Position numbers and translations under genes: made by a program
Notes under the pieces: generated by a model
The model's database searches: none
Told to the model about the DNA's origin: nothing
The model's input: the letters and a program-made list of their open reading frames with translations, nothing else
From: Candidatus Adiutrix sp.
GTDB taxonomy: Bacteria > Desulfobacterota > Desulfarculia > Adiutricales > Adiutricaceae
Assembly (NCBI GenBank): GCA_031285975.1
Contig: JAITVE010000398.1
Location: 1-5,583, forward strand
Reading direction: 5' to 3'
DNA length: 5,583 nucleotides
Shown here: piece after piece, positions 4,926-5,583 of the stretch
Layout of the letters: each line of letters begins with the position of its first letter
How positions within the stretch are numbered: position 1 is the stretch's first letter

Positions 4926-5583
4926 ATGCCGGGAATAATCATCAATTTGCCCTATACCGCCGGGAACGTCCCGCCGCCCCTGGCCAAACGCCTGGAACTC
5001 AGCCCTGAGGACTGGCAGCTTGAGCATTGGCGGCTCATTGACCCCCACCTGGCCCGCGTGGTGCGCGAGGCGGCGGTGAGCAAGGGCCGTGACGGCGTGG
5101 AGGCGGCGCGCCCGGTCATCGCCTATCCCTTCAGCCCGGTGGTGGCCGACCCCTGGGGGCTGTGGGCGGCAGAACTGGGCCAGGCCGGCCCGCCGTCGCC
5201 GCCGCGCCCGGACATTTTGCCCAAAACCACCGCCGGGCGGGCCCTCCAGTGGAGCCCCCGCGACCGGGAACTGATTTTCGGCCGCACGGTGCTGCCCTTT
5301 TACCAGCAGATTGAGGAAGCCGCCGCGCGGCTTTTGGCGGATTCGCCCCTCGTCCTCATCCTGACCCTGCGCTCCCACGGCTCCCACCCGCTGAAATTTG
5401 AAGTTTCGCACCAATACCCCCGGCCCCAGGTGGCGGTGGGCTCCACAGCCGGGCTCACCCCGGAAGGTTTAGCCAACCTGGCGGGCAACACCTTCCGGGC
5501 CTTCCGCTGGTGGCCGGAGCTGAACTGGCCCCATGGCGGCGGCGACTGCCTGCCCCCCGCCCTGGCCGGGCGCCCCAGGGTGC
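4926..5583 (+). CDS. N-formylglutamate amidohydrolase-like protein, 3' truncated by window edge
   Basis: An uninterrupted frame of 219 codons runs from ATG 4926 to the right edge, so the C-terminus is missing. The opening IIINLPYTAGNVPPPLAKRL, then DPHLARVVREA, ARPVIAYPFSPVVADPWG, DILPKTTAGRAL, FGRTVLPFYQQIEEAA and LILTLRSHGSHP follow the order of blocks in the N-formylglutamate amidohydrolase (HutG/FGase-like) family. Those enzymes hydrolyse N-formyl-L-glutamate, the last step of one histidine degradation route, though many family members have other or unknown substrates. The usual SRYVVDLNR-type block is altered here to FSPVVADPW, and the HS block reads RSHGSH, so the substrate is doubtful. 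An in-frame stop at 4899-4901 limits the start. The nearest Shine-Dalgarno-like AGGA is 14 bases before the ATG, which is long. No other hut gene is visible, and it diverges from the M24 peptidase. Confidence 0.6.
   Translation, partial: MPGIIINLPYTAGNVPPPLAKRLELSPEDWQLEHWRLIDPHLARVVREAAVSKGRDGVEAARPVIAYPFSPVVADPWGLWAAELGQAGPPSPPRPDILPKTTAGRALQWSPRDRELIFGRTVLPFYQQIEEAAARLLADSPLVLILTLRSHGSHPLKFEVSHQYPRPQVAVGSTAGLTPEGLANLAGNTFRAFRWWPELNWPHGGGDCLPPALAGRPRV

Noticed and set aside
4854..5414. Open frame of 186 codons on the minus strand opposite the amidohydrolase-like gene.
   Set aside because: Its composition is Gly/Arg-rich with no recognisable motif, while the plus strand frame shows family-like blocks and runs uninterrupted to the edge.

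Overview
The window is GC-rich (roughly 60% or more by eye) bacterial DNA with compact gene spacing. The lineage cannot be fixed from the sequence. A monocistronic rpsD outside any ribosomal-protein operon, an S4 of the zinc-free type, and a UbiA protein that resembles clostridial anaerobe versions from memory all point towards Firmicutes. The high GC content, the large hybrid kinase and the N-formylglutamate amidohydrolase-like gene would also suit Desulfobacterota or another anaerobic lineage. No phage, IS transposase, CRISPR array, tRNA or rRNA is visible.

Layout: (1) The 3' end of a hybrid sensor histidine kinase (+) runs in from the left edge and ends at 815; it shows the end of the ATPase domain, an Ala/Pro linker and a complete receiver domain. 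(2) The gap 816-977 is structured. A roughly 104-bp palindromic element (813-916) overlaps the kinase stop codon, and a perfect 28-bp palindrome (934-961) looks like a bidirectional terminator between convergent genes. (3) rpsD (-), encoding ribosomal protein S4, has its own sigma70-type promoter and a short leader with two hairpins. (4) Divergent from rpsD is a two-gene unit (+): a UbiA/MenA-like membrane prenyltransferase followed after 13 nt by a radical SAM protein with a C-terminal SPASM/twitch-like cysteine cluster. (5) Convergent with it, 12 nt away, is an M24 metallopeptidase of the Xaa-Pro aminopeptidase family (-). (6) Divergent from the peptidase, an N-formylglutamate amidohydrolase-like gene (+) starts at 4926 and runs off the right edge.

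The rpsD, peptidase and kinase genes are ordinary. The unit most worth attention is the prenyltransferase-radical SAM pair. Its close spacing and strand suggest co-expression, and the two activities together suggest making and then modifying a prenylated, possibly quinone-like, membrane lipid. The product is not determinable from sequence. The 813-916 element is the other unexplained structure.
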